From Zygnema cylindricum (lineage: Eukaryota; Streptophyta; Zygnematophyceae; Zygnematales; Zygnemataceae), in assembly GCA_037447655.1 (NCBI GenBank), contig JBBHKE010003104.1:165772-229771 (forward strand): DNA of 64,000 nt. The letters are read 5' to 3'. Below the pieces are notes generated by a model. That model worked only from the letters and a program-made list of their open reading frames with translations. It did not search any database and was not told the DNA's origin. Positions within the stretch are counted from its first letter, which is position 1, and the number at the start of each line of letters is the position of its first letter. This document shows positions 1-12,500 of the stretch, piece after piece. A program made the translations under genes and the position numbers.

Positions 1-2259
1 TCAAGACGTCAAAACTGTTTAAACGGACTACACCGCGTTTGACGACTCCCCACTCAACCCCGATCCGCATCCTGCCACGTCAGCACACACGTGTGACGTC
101 AGTGCACATAATGCCAGCACAGTTGTACCACATCAGCAAACACATGCAACGCCAGCAAAGCTAGCTATGTGCTGACGTGACAGGTGGCCACGTCAGCAAG
201 CTGTGACATCGACAAACACATCCTATGTCAGCCAATGCATGCCCCTTTCGAGATCGACCATTTGCCATGTCAGCAGTTTGCGCCACATCAGGCAAATTTT
301 GTCAAAACTGCAGAACTGTGCCATGTCAGCACATGTTTGCCACATATTTTTTAGACAGAACCGCAGGGCTGCCACGTCAGCATTTTAATCAAAGCCATTA
401 GCAGTCACTATAGTGAAAGCAAATTATGCCACGTCAGCAAGCTGTGTCACATCATCTTACTGTATGACATCAGCAGACTGACATGTCAGCACTCTTTTTT
501 CACAAGAGGACAAATGTAAGCGAAATCCAAACTACAAGCGGTTTTGAGTCATATTCAAGATTTACGTTTATATGAAAGTAATATAGTGCGGACAAATATT
601 GTGAAAAAGCTGATATTGCCACTACTACACTGTAATTCCCTATTAGAAATAATAACACCCATTCAGTTCGTTTTTTTTCTGGCCATTTGACCATAAAATG
701 ATGTTATTAATAGTAAATTTTACGTAATTACACTATTTATATAAAGGCCCCGTAATTGTCGACGTCACTGATAATTAAACTAACAGTTAATAACACTAAA
801 AACTCCTATACTAATAATTTCTCTAATCTGATAGCAATTCACGATGTAGGACAATAAAGTGGGAAAACGGGTGGGCACACTATATCTGGTAAACCCGTAT
901 TATATGCATCCTATAGGGGGTATTCCGGTATAATACGCATACAGTATGGGGAAAAACGTACATAGCGTTTCCATACCTTTCCGCACATTAAAACTACAAA
1001 TTCTAGAAAAATAAACCACTTGCATCACCCGAGAAATAGAACTTTCACACGAAAATTCTCCCCAACCAATTCATATGTTTTCTTTACGCAAGTTTATTAG
1101 CAGTTAATTGACAACCATTCAGTGCAAACCAAACCAAATATAAACCAGAGAATTGACCTTTCCTATTTTCCACTCAAGAAGAAAAGTAACGGAGGTACAA
1201 ATATTTCATGTTCGTATATCCTCTCGAAAAGGGAACTGTGTTTTTTATCAATTGAGAAAACGTTAATTGTTAATGCGCTTGAGGGTCCCAAGAAACACCA
1301 TTCGTTTTTTTTCATAGTTTTTACAAGGTTTTGTAGAGGTTTTTGGAGGTTTTAAAGCTTAATTTGTTTTAGCCTTCACTACCAAACATGCAACGTTGAT
1401 CAGGAACGTATTTTCTCTAATATTCTTCAAAAACATTATTGATTAAAATGTTTTTGTACCAAACTCAATTGCCATATTTTTGCCCTAAGTTTTTTCTCAC
1501 TATTTTAAGCCATCATTATTAGTCATGATGTACCGATTAAATTTAATTCTGATTCAAACCAGCTTTTAAAATCAAACTAGCTCTAAATTTCATTAACTGC
1601 ACTTCATCGGAACAAAACTAAGAGAAAATGCTTCACTTAAACACAGTATTTAGGCTTTTTCTGTTTTTAGGGTTTACATTCCACTATTTTAGGGTTTCAC
1701 TAGTTAAAGGTTTCCATGCTTAGAGTTTCAGTGTTTCAGGGTTTTGATGACTTCGAAAAAAATGGTGCATAAGTGACAAAGATTCGTGTTGAAACATGAA
1801 AAAAAAAGAGAAAATGGGAAACAAAATGGGAAACCTTTTACAAAAATATGAAGGCGGGAAAAAGAAAAGGCCTGGGAGGGAGTTGCGGGTTACCGATATC
1901 AAGAAGGAGGCGAGGGACATGGTCATCCGGAAGATTCAAAAGCTCCAAGGCTCTCTCCGACAGTTTCGACTAACAAAAAAAAGGAGAGGGGGAGGGGGGG
2001 CAAGAGGGGGAGGAGAGGGAGGAAAATTTAACTAAGAAAGGGGGGATAACTGACGCATGTAAAACACGGACTAGTAATATTTAACCGAAAAAACAGACTC
2101 TCACCCTCCCACCTTCCCCCTACAGCTTCTTTTCCCCCTCTCCTACTCTCACTCTCCCTCCCACTCCCTCTCCCTCTCCCTTTCCTTCTCCCTCTCCATC
2201 TCCATCTCCCGAACCCCTCCCCCTCTTCCCCTCCTCTTCTCCCTCTCCTCCCTCCCCAC
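1..2259. other. Non-coding stretch, probably intron 1 of BUD23 or flank
   Basis: I recognise no protein-coding exon here on either strand. The stretch holds a cluster of TCAGCA-type motifs (about 76-490), AT-rich sequence (500-1640), degenerate TTTAGGG-like motifs (1665-1745) and a strongly pyrimidine-rich tract on the + strand (2095-2260). A reading frame around 1860-1970 on the + strand encodes a charged stretch, but I could match it to nothing. If the BUD23 exon at 2260-2358 belongs to an intact gene, all of this is its first intron or contains unrecognised exons. Confidence 0.5.
76..490. repeat. Irregular cluster of CACGTCAGCA-like motifs
   Basis: At least twelve copies of a motif close to CCACGTCAGCA occur in about 415 bp, with variants CATGTCAGCA and CACATCAGCA. 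Spacing is irregular (about 10-60 bp) and most copies are on the + strand, with one inverted TGCTGACGTG near 171. The core contains ACGT/TGACG-like sequence of the kind plant bZIP proteins bind. A decayed tandem satellite is equally possible. The motifs and spacing are seen; the regulatory role is inference. Confidence 0.7.
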
Positions 2260-2358
2260 CTGAATCTCCAGCATTCTGGAGGAGGTGGTGTACTTTCTCG
2301 CCTCCTTCTCATCGTAGAAGATTTCGGGGGGAGCGATATGCTCCGGTCGGGTGGCCAT
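2260..2358 (-). CDS. BUD23: BUD23/RID2 18S rRNA (guanine-N7) methyltransferase, first exon (partial gene)
   Basis: This 33-codon exon starts at ATG 2358 and ends at a GT donor (GTGGGG) at 2259. It encodes [20 protein letters not shown] followed by [13 protein letters not shown]. That is the highly conserved N-terminus of eukaryotic Bud23/WBSCR22 (RID2 in plants), the SAM-dependent enzyme that makes m7G in 18S rRNA and supports 40S maturation in the nucleolus. The family then continues with the SAM-binding motif DIGCGSG, which I could not find on the - strand between 2259 and 1. The rest of the gene therefore lies past the left edge behind a long intron, or the exon is an orphan. A GA microsatellite lies about 70 bp upstream of the start. 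The exon identity is solid; completeness of the gene is unknown. Confidence 0.8.
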
Positions 2359-2440
2359 TTTATTTTATTTATTTATTTTTATTTTTTTTCACTCTCTCAC
2401 GACGAAAGTCGAATTATCCTGATACAAATCAGAGAGAGGG

Positions 2441-2563
<123 letters not shown>

Positions 2564-3830
2564 GAAAGAGAAATATAGAAAGGAAATATCGGAAGGAAGA
2601 AACGTGAGAGGGAGAGGTGAGAGCAAAAGGGAGGGAAAGAGACGGGGGAGAGAAGGGAGAGAAGGGAGAGAGTGGAGAGAAGGAGAGGGGAGTAGAGAGG
2701 AAAGCAGGTGTGCACGGAATTGGTGTGCACGGAATTGGTGTTCCGAAACAAGAGGGCTGCAAATCCACGTTCGAAAAGTTTAAAATGCGAAGTATTGTTT
2801 TCTGTGCGAGCTAAATATCGATTCGAAATTTGAAATTTCCATAGTTGTTCACGGCGATTAGTGCGAACGTACCGTACGTGACGAATTATACGTAACAAAC
2901 GCATTGAACCTTTTGATCAAATCGCAAAAAATCGTTAATGAATTTCCTTCCGTACTATTCCGTACATAAAAAAACAAAAAACTATTACATATAACGCAGT
3001 TTGCAAGTTTTTCGCGTTAAATAAATGCTAAAATAATAAACTTTTTGATATTTTTTCACAATTTCTGTTGATACCGGAATTTCTTTACCAAATGGTAGTC
3101 CTGTCGTTCACCCTAGGGCCTGCATCCGTGCATGACGTACTCGGGTTCGAAGGCCACGAAGACAAAATTTTATGCAATTTCGTCTCTGTTCCATGGCGTC
3201 TTCTTTCAAAAAAAATTGAAGAAGACGCCCGTACAAATTTCAAACTGAACGCGCGAAATAATGTGACGTTCAACGTCTCTTTTCGAAAATGTCCGTACAT
3301 TTTCGATTATATAACGTACAACTTCCGTGGTATTTCTGTTCAGTTCACTGAACAGAAAGTACCAATAAGTGCGACGCATATTTCCCGTTATATTCCGTAC
3401 ATATCCGTAAAAAAAATGTACAGTTACAGTAATTAGTTTACAGGTCGCCGTTAAATTTCAGTTTCAGTTTACAGTACACGTTTTTTTTCGATTTTTTCAA
3501 AAGTCACGAATTATACGTTTCAATCGCAAAAAAGGAAAAAATCGCGCGATTTGAACAACTATGGAAATTTCGAACAAATTCTCGTATAATATGATCGTAC
3601 GAAATCGTACGAAACCGAGTAAAAGTGGATGAGGGAAGCCTGAAGCTTGGGACGGTGGTGGATGGAGTATAAACTATATAGTACTGAAGTGAAAAATTAT
3701 TGCTTGGAGCCCTCATATCTAAATGAGCTAAACCATACTGTTGTCATTCCCCTATTTTTCTGGTAAAGCCTATTCCCCTATTTAAGAAACTTGCCTGTCG
3801 CAGCCTCCCTGTTGGTATTTATGGCCATAC
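2564..3830. other. Intergenic region between divergent BUD23 and ASDURF-like genes
   Basis: I see no convincing coding exon. The sequence is AT-rich with many CGTAC/GTACG words (2860-3610). A tandem pair of GTGTGCACGGAATTG occurs at about 2708-2740. A 12-bp-arm perfect inverted repeat, TTTCTGTTCAGT and its complement with a 2-base spacer, lies at 3333-3358. The open frame at 3068-3436 has no recognisable similarity. Confidence 0.5.
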
Positions 3831-6019
3831 ATGGCTGCCCGGATAACTCATCCTTCTGAAATTGTAACGGAGAGTCGGGAAGAACTTGCCTCGAAGGTGC
3901 TTTCACTTTCCTATCCTCCACTAGTATAATTTGTTGATCAGCAATGAGCTCTTGGAAACATTCATTTTTGGACAGAGCTTCAGTAATACAATACAGCGCC
4001 CTTTGCTATCAGAGCAGTGTTAAGTGTAAACTGTATTTCCTGACCTGGTATGGTTGAAACCTGTAAATCATAGAGTTAAATCGTTCAAACCCTTACAAGC
4101 CTCAAAAACTTATGCAAAACTTAAAAAAAGTTGTGCACAACTTAATGTATGTTTTTTATGACCTTTTTAATGCTTGTCTTTTTCCCACAGGGTTTCATCT
4201 CGTGTATGAATCATTAAAGCGCATTGAACCTTAATTGGACTGTCCGTACAACTTTTATTTGACATAGAATTGAAACAATAATTTTCAACATTGATGTATG
4301 TTTCTTTAGGTTCCATGATTGGCCTTGAGAAACCAATGCCATTTTAATTTTAACCTTTTAATGGATTTAATTTCAATATTGATCATTGAACCTTTACAAT
4401 TTCGATATTTTTCAATTCAATACAACGGAATTTAACCCTCTTTTTGTTATAAGACCATTTAGCGTAGGAATTTAAAGTTTGATTAAAACATTGCTTGACA
4501 TTTATAGGAACCAATAAGGCATGCAATAAAAATTGTATGCCATTTTTTCCTCAATTTTTGTGTACTTGTACTTTTGAACTTACTGTTTAAGCTGCATAGT
4601 TTAAACCCTTGAATTTGATGAACGTTAAAGCTATCTTTTAAACAGGGTTTAAGATTTTGAACGTTTAATTAGTTTAACCGGGTGATGACAACACTGGGTA
4701 GAGTTAGTAAAATATTAGCGTTTACACTTTATTATAATTATCTACACTAAATCAAGATTTTCCATGTGGCTCACCATGAGCCACTCAATTAAACAGCGTT
4801 ATTAACACCAATTCATAATTTTTGGTCAAAAAATCACTGACCCGTACCTTTCGAGCACTAAGTGTATGTTTTCACACATATTTGCATGAAGAAATATTCA
4901 TTACTTATGGCCGCAAGAAATGTGGCGCTCATGGTTTTATTTCATGTCTCCTTCTGTTGTTTTCTGATTCAGGTGCAGGAATTGGAGGTTACATGTGCGG
5001 AGCTGAAAAGTTTGCCAGCTGGACGGGTGACTATCATCTTTTTCGTTTAAAGGAGATAAAATAAAGTAGTTTACTAGCACGAAATAAGTCTGATGAAAAC
5101 GTACACACTAATTTTATCAATGTAGTCTGCTTCAATATTGATGCTAGACATGTAGCATGGTTTGCCTACATATTTTCAGGATACTGGGGCAGGTTTCTTC
5201 GTTTGCAAATTTGAACTGCTGGAGTTACAAAATTTTCACGCAATCCCGATTTTTTTTTGGGCGAGGGAGGGAATTTTAAAGGCATTTTGTTTTAGTAAAT
5301 TCTCTTATTTGTTGTGTTGAATCAAGAAAATCCTTTGACCATTCACCAAATATGTGACTGAAACTCCACGCAGGCTGTTTATCAGAAGCAGGGAGCAATT
5401 TTATTTTTAGCAGATAGAAACTCGGTCACTTCGAAACAACAAAGTAAGTACACATTTTTCTCTCTTTACCTTTAGCACCTAAAACCTGCAATGGAACAAG
5501 GTTTTATTTAGAAGCTGAAGGAACAGAACTGAGATTAAGGTTTATGGACGTTAAAACCTGGGCCTTTGTGTGGCATTCATTTTCTCGGCTGCCTCCCCTC
5601 TTTACTTTCATTCTCGTCGAACAATTTTCAGCCCAATTAGGCAACCTGAAAGCACTAAACAAAGTGAGCATATATTTTATGCATGCATACGAGGACAAAC
5701 AGTTTTTTAGAGTATTATTGTGGCAATACATTGGTCCAAGGGAAACAAAAAATCTTGTTTGTGAATCCGGTCTTGACTTCTTTTGCCATTTTGTTGTGTT
5801 TCCTCTTTTCGCTTATTCTTGCCCCCCCCTCACTTATCTCTACTTATTTGAAGGTTTTTGGCCCTGTTTCCCTCACTCTCTGTTCACCCTTTGAGCATAT
5901 AAATTTATCATCCTGCTTCTGAGACCACTTGGAAGATGCTAAATATGCAGTAGGTCTTTGGATTTTTTGCAGAGGAGTTGGAGAAGACAAAACTCAGGCT
6001 TAAAAAAATTGAACAGTAG
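3831..6019 (+). CDS. ASDURF-like (ASNSD1 uORF protein) beta-type prefoldin subunit
   Basis: Exons read as 3831-3896, 4973-5026, 5374-5443 and 5973-6019. The last three join in frame across GT-AG introns. Exon 1 encodes a short N-terminus ending SREELASK. The others encode VQELEVTCAELKSLPAGR, then AVYQKQGAILFLADRNSV, and finally ELEKTKLRLKKIEQ and a TAG stop. The run VYxQQxxxIxFLADR is the hallmark of human ASDURF, the small beta-prefoldin made from the ASNSD1 upstream ORF, which joins the URI/PAQosome prefoldin-like complex. Flanking heptads predict the two coiled-coil helices of a prefoldin. Relative to ASDURF about six residues are missing between exons 1 and 2, so a microexon or another boundary is likely there. 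The exon 1 donor (GTGCTT) is weak. The gene stops only 51 nt before the DUF177 start codon. A plant or algal ASDURF is an inference from motif similarity. Confidence 0.66.
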
Positions 6020-6070
6020 AGTCTTCCTCGTCCTGTGAGACGGTGGGAGGACTAAGATATCTTTTGCAAA

Positions 6071-8287
6071 ATGGCCATATGCCAGCATTTACCCATTTTT
6101 GGTGGAGCAACTTCATCACCTTCATCACTTACATGTGATCGAATGTCTAAAAATTTTAATTTCTGTATCAGCCCCAGCTTATTCCAGCCAGTAAAGCCCA
6201 TCGAATGGACATTGAATGCCACTTTTGCTGATACCTCAACAAATGGCAGTTACACTCGAAAGTCTAAATTTGTCGGAGACATGAGGTTGAGACCACACTC
6301 AATTGAAGCAGTAGAAAGCATTATGAAGGTTAAAGGCAGTAGCAGTATGTTTGTGTGCAAGTTGTTGAGGAGATTCTCTTGTAGAAAGGAGAATCTTGGA
6401 CAAACTCGAGCAATGGTTGGAGGTGACGGTGGTGAAACATCAAATGAAAACGATGGTAGCAATTTAAGCGATAAAAATGACCCTAAAATGTATGACAAAG
6501 GTGATTCTGATCATATTCCTGTCGTTCCTCTTTCTGACTTAGCCCTTGGCATGAACCCTGAAGACGAGCCGTGGCTTGGGGCAATCCTTTTTCGCCGTAG
6601 CAATGTACAAACTCAGTATGAGTTTAAAACTACTTTGGAACGACTTGGTCTGACCAAGTTTTCCTCGAAGATCTCAGAGGAGTTGTCGTATGTGACGGGG
6701 ATAAAACTACCTGAAGAGTCTAAAGAAGGAACACCTGTCATTATTTCGTGCGATGTGGAACGAGTCGGCAATGACTTGAGACTGGCTGGAATTGTCCGAA
6801 GTGCTATTTCTCTTGGATGCAAAAGGTAAGGACAGGACTTGACTAATATGTACTTTGTGGAGTTTTATCAGACTTGACTAGCAATACTTCTTAAGGCACT
6901 GGGAACAAAGGGGAGAGTTTGTTCTTTTTTTTAGAGCTTGGGTTCAGGGTGAAAGTCATTGTTAGGAGGAAGAGGTTTTGCTGTCCACCTAAAGACGATA
7001 ATGAAACTATATGCCCTCACTATTAGTGTTGATAACATTAAATTTTGTTGCAGCTTTTGGGCCAAAAATCATGCAGTGTAAATAACTCTAACTGAAGGGA
7101 GTAGGCTACAAAACACTACGTCACTCTGCACTAAATTAGTATTATTGATACAAATATGAAGAATACTATATTATGCTTTAATACCAATGTTCCCTTACAC
7201 ACATAACGATGGTCACTGTATTGCCACCAAAAAGTCATATTGGGCTTATGGAACAGAAGTGGATTAGTCATACGTTTTTTTTGAATCTCCGACCACATAT
7301 CAGCCATTAAGCTTCAAAGCTATCATTTCTTTCGTTTTCCCGAGTATGCTCAAGACAGTGGCGCTAAATGTCGAAACAGAGCGAATAGTCAAATGATTAT
7401 TTTATATACTCAGCATTGACCTTTGAACAAACTATATTTGTTATAGAGATTTTGTAATCTCTGTGCATAATGCTGTCCACTCAAGCAACATCCAATAGTG
7501 ACAAACAAGACGGAACAACGTAAAATCATCAATTTTGTTGTGTTGAGGGGAAAACTAGGAAAGCTGGTAGGTAAAATGAGGAAAAAAAAGGAATCAGCAG
7601 GTTGCATAGAAAAAACATACAAAAATAATAAGGTCATACATTTGGGAGGGAGAGAGTGAACATCATAAGAATCAGAAAACAAGCAGTAGGAGACCCTTAA
7701 TTGACAGTGAGGGCGACTGTATGATTGTGAGCTCATCTGTAAGACTTAAATTTCCACGACATTGCTTAGGTGCTGTTTGGTTTTTTGTTATGAAGGTCTT
7801 AAGAAATTTCCAATCCATTGCTTAACTTTCGCTGTGTTTTTTTATATTATGCAGGTGTTTAGAACCGGCAGGAGCGAGGTTTTTTGCAGACTTTGATCTC
7901 ATACTTAGTGCCACGCCCGTGGAAGAGCCCACACAGAAAAGTTTGGGAGTGGTACTTGACAGTCCTGAGCGGTACTCTTTTGAAGGAGGAGATGAAGATG
8001 GTGGAGATGAGTTAGACCTGGACATGGATGACAGACTATATTTTCCTCCTGAGTCACGTCAGATGGACATCTCGAAGTATATCCGCGATGTTATCCATTT
8101 AGAAGCTCCCATGTATATTGTATGTAAGGCTAGTTGTCGTGGTCTTTGCCTATTTTGTGGAGTAAATTTGAACAAAAGCGAGTGCAGATGCAAGAAAAAG
8201 TCCAAACCAGTTAATGAGAAGTGGGATGTCTTACAGCAAATTAAGATACAGATAGAGGAGGAAGGTGGTAAAATTGGAGGTGACTGA
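6071..8287 (+). CDS. DUF177/YceD-family protein, plastid 23S rRNA accumulation type
   Basis: Two exons, 6071-6825 and 7855-8287, joined in phase 2 across a canonical intron, give 395 residues. The first ~100 residues are Ser/Thr/Asn-rich and poor in acidic residues, as expected of a plastid transit peptide. The DUF177 domain fills the C-terminal half. It shows GIVRSAISLGCKRCLEPAGA, an acidic stretch, DISKYIRDVIHLEAP, and a cysteine cluster CRGLCLFCGVNLNKSECRC likely to bind metal. Bacterial YceD and its plant relatives are needed for 23S rRNA accumulation and ribosome function; a plastid role here is inferred from the family and the N-terminus. The start follows the stop of the ASDURF-like frame by 51 nt, with no room for an ordinary promoter and 5' UTR, suggesting co-transcription. 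An alternative is an unrecognised promoter inside the upstream gene. Confidence 0.85.
7018..7152 (+). mobile_element. Small MITE-like repeat, family M (copy 1), in DUF177 intron
   Basis: The segment begins CACTATTAGTGTTGATAACA, passes through GGCCAAAAATCAT and GAAGGGAGTAGGCTACA, and ends CTAAATTAGTATTATTGA. The same ordered blocks recur at 44561-44690 and 48263-48391 (reverse orientation) and at 58893-59068. The ends are roughly inverted (CACTATTAGTG / AATAGTG). Non-coding and too short for a transposase; a non-autonomous DNA element is inferred from dispersion and ends. Confidence 0.6.
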
Positions 8288-9506
8288 GGAGAAATCGTTG
8301 AAATTAAAGTAGTTTTCCATTTTTGACCGGAGTGATGTTTTTTAACTTGACGAGATTAGGGAAAAGCTGTTTTATCCAGACAGGCAAGGAGTACAACTTG
8401 TTATGAACTGTGATTAATTGAAGAAGCAAGCATTTATTGGTTTCGAGTAAAACAATATGATTATATTTTATGGGAAGAAGTGTCTCAGGAGTCTGTCATT
8501 TTTTTGGTTGAACTTCGCAAAGGGTATGTAACCAGCTTCTGTGGTGTTATTGAAAGAAATGTGCTCTATGTTTTGATCGAGTTGTAGGTCCATGTCAAGT
8601 ATGGGAATCACATATTGGTGATGTGTAGCTAGATCATGATGTCTTTTTTTGTAAGTGTTACAAACCTTGGGACTCATGTTGCCTTTGTGAAGGTTGAAGA
8701 TTATTATCAAATGTTACAAACTGCAGTTGTTGTGTTTGCCTAGCTGAAGGTTGTGGCATTTTTAATGTTAGTGTTAACATGATTTCTCGTAGATGCTCCC
8801 ATCTGGCAGCGCTCATGGTTGTGATTGATCCCCAGGATCTCCCACAGTAACACTTTACACTCTTTCGCTTGAATGCTTAAACCTTGGTAAGTAAACACGG
8901 CAACTCGTAAAAGGTTTTTACTCTCAAATTCTAATTCTTAAACCTCAGTTAGCAAATGTTTTACACTCGGTCGCTTGCAAATACACTAAGCAGTACTAGT
9001 GCAAAACACACTTCCACTTAATGGCTTGCAATGCCTAAACGTTGGTCAGTAATCACAGAAAAAACATGTTTGAAAGACTATATCACTAAACACTCCACGT
9101 CATTCAGTCTTTAACAGATCACCATTGACTAGAATATCAAACAGCACTTGTAAAGTAAGCACAGGTGGTTCAACTATTCCACAATTACCAATTGTGGAAA
9201 AAAAAAAAAAACTATTTTTCCTTCCTTCCTATATATTACTAAATGGAATATACATTGGCTGCAGTCTCTAGGCAAGGACTCGTTACTTTTCAATGTTTGC
9301 AGAGCTCATAATAACAAAATGATACAGCAAAAAATGGAGAAATATACTGAATAATATCGACCACACCTACTTTAGCACTGTTCACAGAATGGTTAACATC
9401 AACACTATTAGTCAAATAAGTCTGTGGATGTTGAATAGTAATAGTTTGCAGTACCAGGTATATTACAAAGAGAGACATATCTGAGTTATGTACAATCTCA
9501 CGTCAT
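8288..9506. other. Intergenic region between convergent genes
   Basis: The 3' flanks of DUF177 (+) and the flavin-reductase-like gene (-) share this region. About 8850-9060 contains three decayed repeats of ACACTCxxTCGCTTG followed by TAAACCTTGGT-like sequence. No coding exon or RNA gene was recognised. Confidence 0.5.
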
Positions 9507-12500
9507 TCATTTCTTTTGCTTTTGGTTCAGTAACTTGTCTCTATCGCTTTGGGCAAAACCATCATCACCAGGGTATCTCCCAGCACTGTCAGGTCTTGGG
9601 ATTTCAAAAAATGACGACACTCGACTGTAGATGTTGCCGCCAAACCGAGACATCGCTCGAAGCTTAACTGCACAAACTCCCAAGCAAGTAAAAAAAATGT
9701 CATAATGTGTCTCCATCAAAAGAACAAAGCTAAGTAGCAAAAATGACTTTTCAACCTTATATCCTAAGAAACCCTTGATTAACGTTCTTACTAAACCTCA
9801 TGGTCACTTTAAAGTAAGTATCCATTTTGTAAAACCTTAGTAGTAAATCAGGGACTAATAGGAACTTCCACCGAGGAATACTGTTTCGTTAATACACACC
9901 AGTGTAATGTAATATTAAATCCACACAAATTGAAAAAATAGACAAGACAGCAAACTAACATTGCAATGAACTCATTAATCTCAGTAGATGTCATACACCA
10001 TGACTTTCAAACCGTGAAACAAGCAGTAAATAGGTGGCTGGGAAAAAAATCATAGAGGGGTAGTAAAAACCAAGAAACAACTGGTAAAGAATTAGTAGGT
10101 TTTACAACACAGAGTTCAAATGCGTGTACCACAATCCTAAACAAAATTTGCTGAATATAAATATAAAAACTGAAACACTTAGTTTTGTTGTTTTTGGAAA
10201 GCTTTAGTCCTCTCTATTTCTGGGTTGTGAGAGAGAGAGAGGTGTTCAAGACTTAGTTTATTTTTGAGTAAGTCCGGTTCAGTATTTGCTAGAATTAGTG
10301 TGACAGTGAAATTGGGAGTTCACGGTTCAGTCACACTAGGGACACGCGTCGTCTGCTGCGAGGAATGCTTGAGTATGTCCTCCGTGGACATACATACATT
10401 CGGTAAGGACCACATGATTCTTGAGAGCGCATCCACGGTGCCGAATTTGGTGATCGGACGGACAGCTGCCGCCGACAACTGTTGACGAGGCGTAACTAGA
10501 TCACAATTACTTTTCTCTATTATCGTGATCTGATTGTCGGTGTAAATATTTGTTAGAACAGAATTTTGTGTGTAGTGAATTAGTTGATTAGTGTAGAATG
10601 CGTAATTTATGCCATACCTTGTGTACACAGGTATACTCACAGTATTTTTGTTAGACGTACGGCTGGAATGCCTCCGTACAGTTTAGTATAGCTTCAGTAT
10701 AAAAGTAGCCTTAGTAAATTTTGGAGTTAAGGAACAAATGATATGAAAACTGGACACTCAGTTTTATGTAATTTCATCTCCGAATATCTCATAGATCTGT
10801 GAGCAGAATTAAGTGAAATTGTGTGTGTATGTTCCTCTTTATGTTATCTACACTGTGGTAGATTTGTAGGACTACTGTGTCCTTGTATTGAAAGTTATTA
10901 TCTGTCAAAGTTGTTGTTTTGCCATCGATCTTTGTGGAAGCTTCCTCTCTTGATTTGTTCTACAATGACTACTTACTGCCTCTTCTTCTTCATCCTTCAT
11001 CTTCAGTACCAGCAGTTGTCTCAGAACAACAGGTCACGGGCCCGCCTTCACGAATTCCGGTCTTTGATGGACGTGAATATTTGAATTGGGCAAATTTGGT
11101 TAAGTCTTACTTCAAGCAAGTGAAACTTATTGATGTGTTAAATGGATCCTTGGCAGAATCTGATGCCAGCTTTGATCAGAAAAAAGGACCAAGCTTTGCA
11201 TTTAGTGAAGCTTATGATATCAAAAGAATTGCATATGACATATATTAATGTTACAAAGGCATCCGAATTGTGGGATGCATTGAAATCTTCTTATGTTAAA
11301 GCAAGTGACCAGCATGAGATTATAACTGCTGGTCAGATCTATGAGTATAGGTAGACAGGCGGTAGCATGGTGGAATACACTAATCGGTTTCGAATGTTAC
11401 TGTCAGATAATGCATGTTCTGGGGGGACTTTCTCCCCTTATCATCAGGCCATGATTCTCTTAAAGGGGCTTCTTAGTGAATATAAAGGAGCCTCACATGA
11501 AATGAAAAAATTGTCTAAACCTCTTTGGAATTTGCAAACAGCTATAGAGTTTATCTTGGCAGAAGAGGCTACTCAAACAGTTTTAGGATTTGGAAAACCA
11601 GTTGTAGCATTTACGGCTCAATTTCAGAGGGAAAGTAGATATCAAGGGAACCAGTTTAATCCTCAGTTTGAGAAATGTGTTTATCGTTATACTGATGGTC
11701 ATTCCTTTAGAGCTTGTCCTTTGTATATAAAAGCTCTTGAAACAGGTATCTTCCGGAAAGGATGGAAACACCGCGGACCTCCGATTTCCCAAAAACCTCC
11801 GAATAAAACTGATGCGTTTTCAGCGGAGGATACAGAACTGAAGAAGAAGAAGACCGAGGAAGAGACACCTGATGTGACCAGTTTTCCGAAAAACTGATGA
11901 CAAAGAGTTCTTTGCTCTTGCCAAACTTGATATGATGGAAGGAGAAAAGGACCTCGGATGGATAATGGATTCCGGCAGCTCTTCACATATGTGCTGGAAC
12001 AAGTCTTGGTTTAAGGAGATGTCTTCTATTCCTTTACGTCAAATCTTTTATGCTTGTGGCTATGCCGTTGAATCAAATACCAAAGGAAATATAGATTTGG
12101 ATTGTGTGATAGATGGAAAGGCTGTTAAGAGAACTTCGTATGATGTCTTGTATGTTCCAAAGTTTAACAAAAATATGTTTTCTACGTCTGTAGCTGAAAG
12201 CAAAGGCTTAGGCTTTGAGGATCTCCAGAAAAATGGCAAGAAGATAGTGAGCAAAGATAGAAGAGTAGCTCTAATAGGAACTAGAGGCCCAAACTTCTTG
12301 TACCGCATGGACCTGCCTACAAAATTGATTTTGCTTACTCTAGTGTCCTATGTGATAATGTTTTGTGGCATAAAAGGCTTGGTCATGTGCATCATGAGAG
12401 ACTTACTAAGATGATGAAGCATGATATGATAGAGGGAGTCAAGCTTGGTCAAATTAAGTCTCATGTTTGTGATGGTTGTGCTCTCGGAAAGCTTCACAAG

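Noticed and set aside
76-490. Repeated motif cluster as a CRISPR array
   Set aside because: The motif is about 10 bp, degenerate and irregularly spaced, and the window is eukaryotic.
3068-3436. A 122-codon open frame on the + strand
   Set aside because: No family similarity, no clear ATG context, CGTAC-rich intergenic composition and an internal palindrome; it looks like chance.
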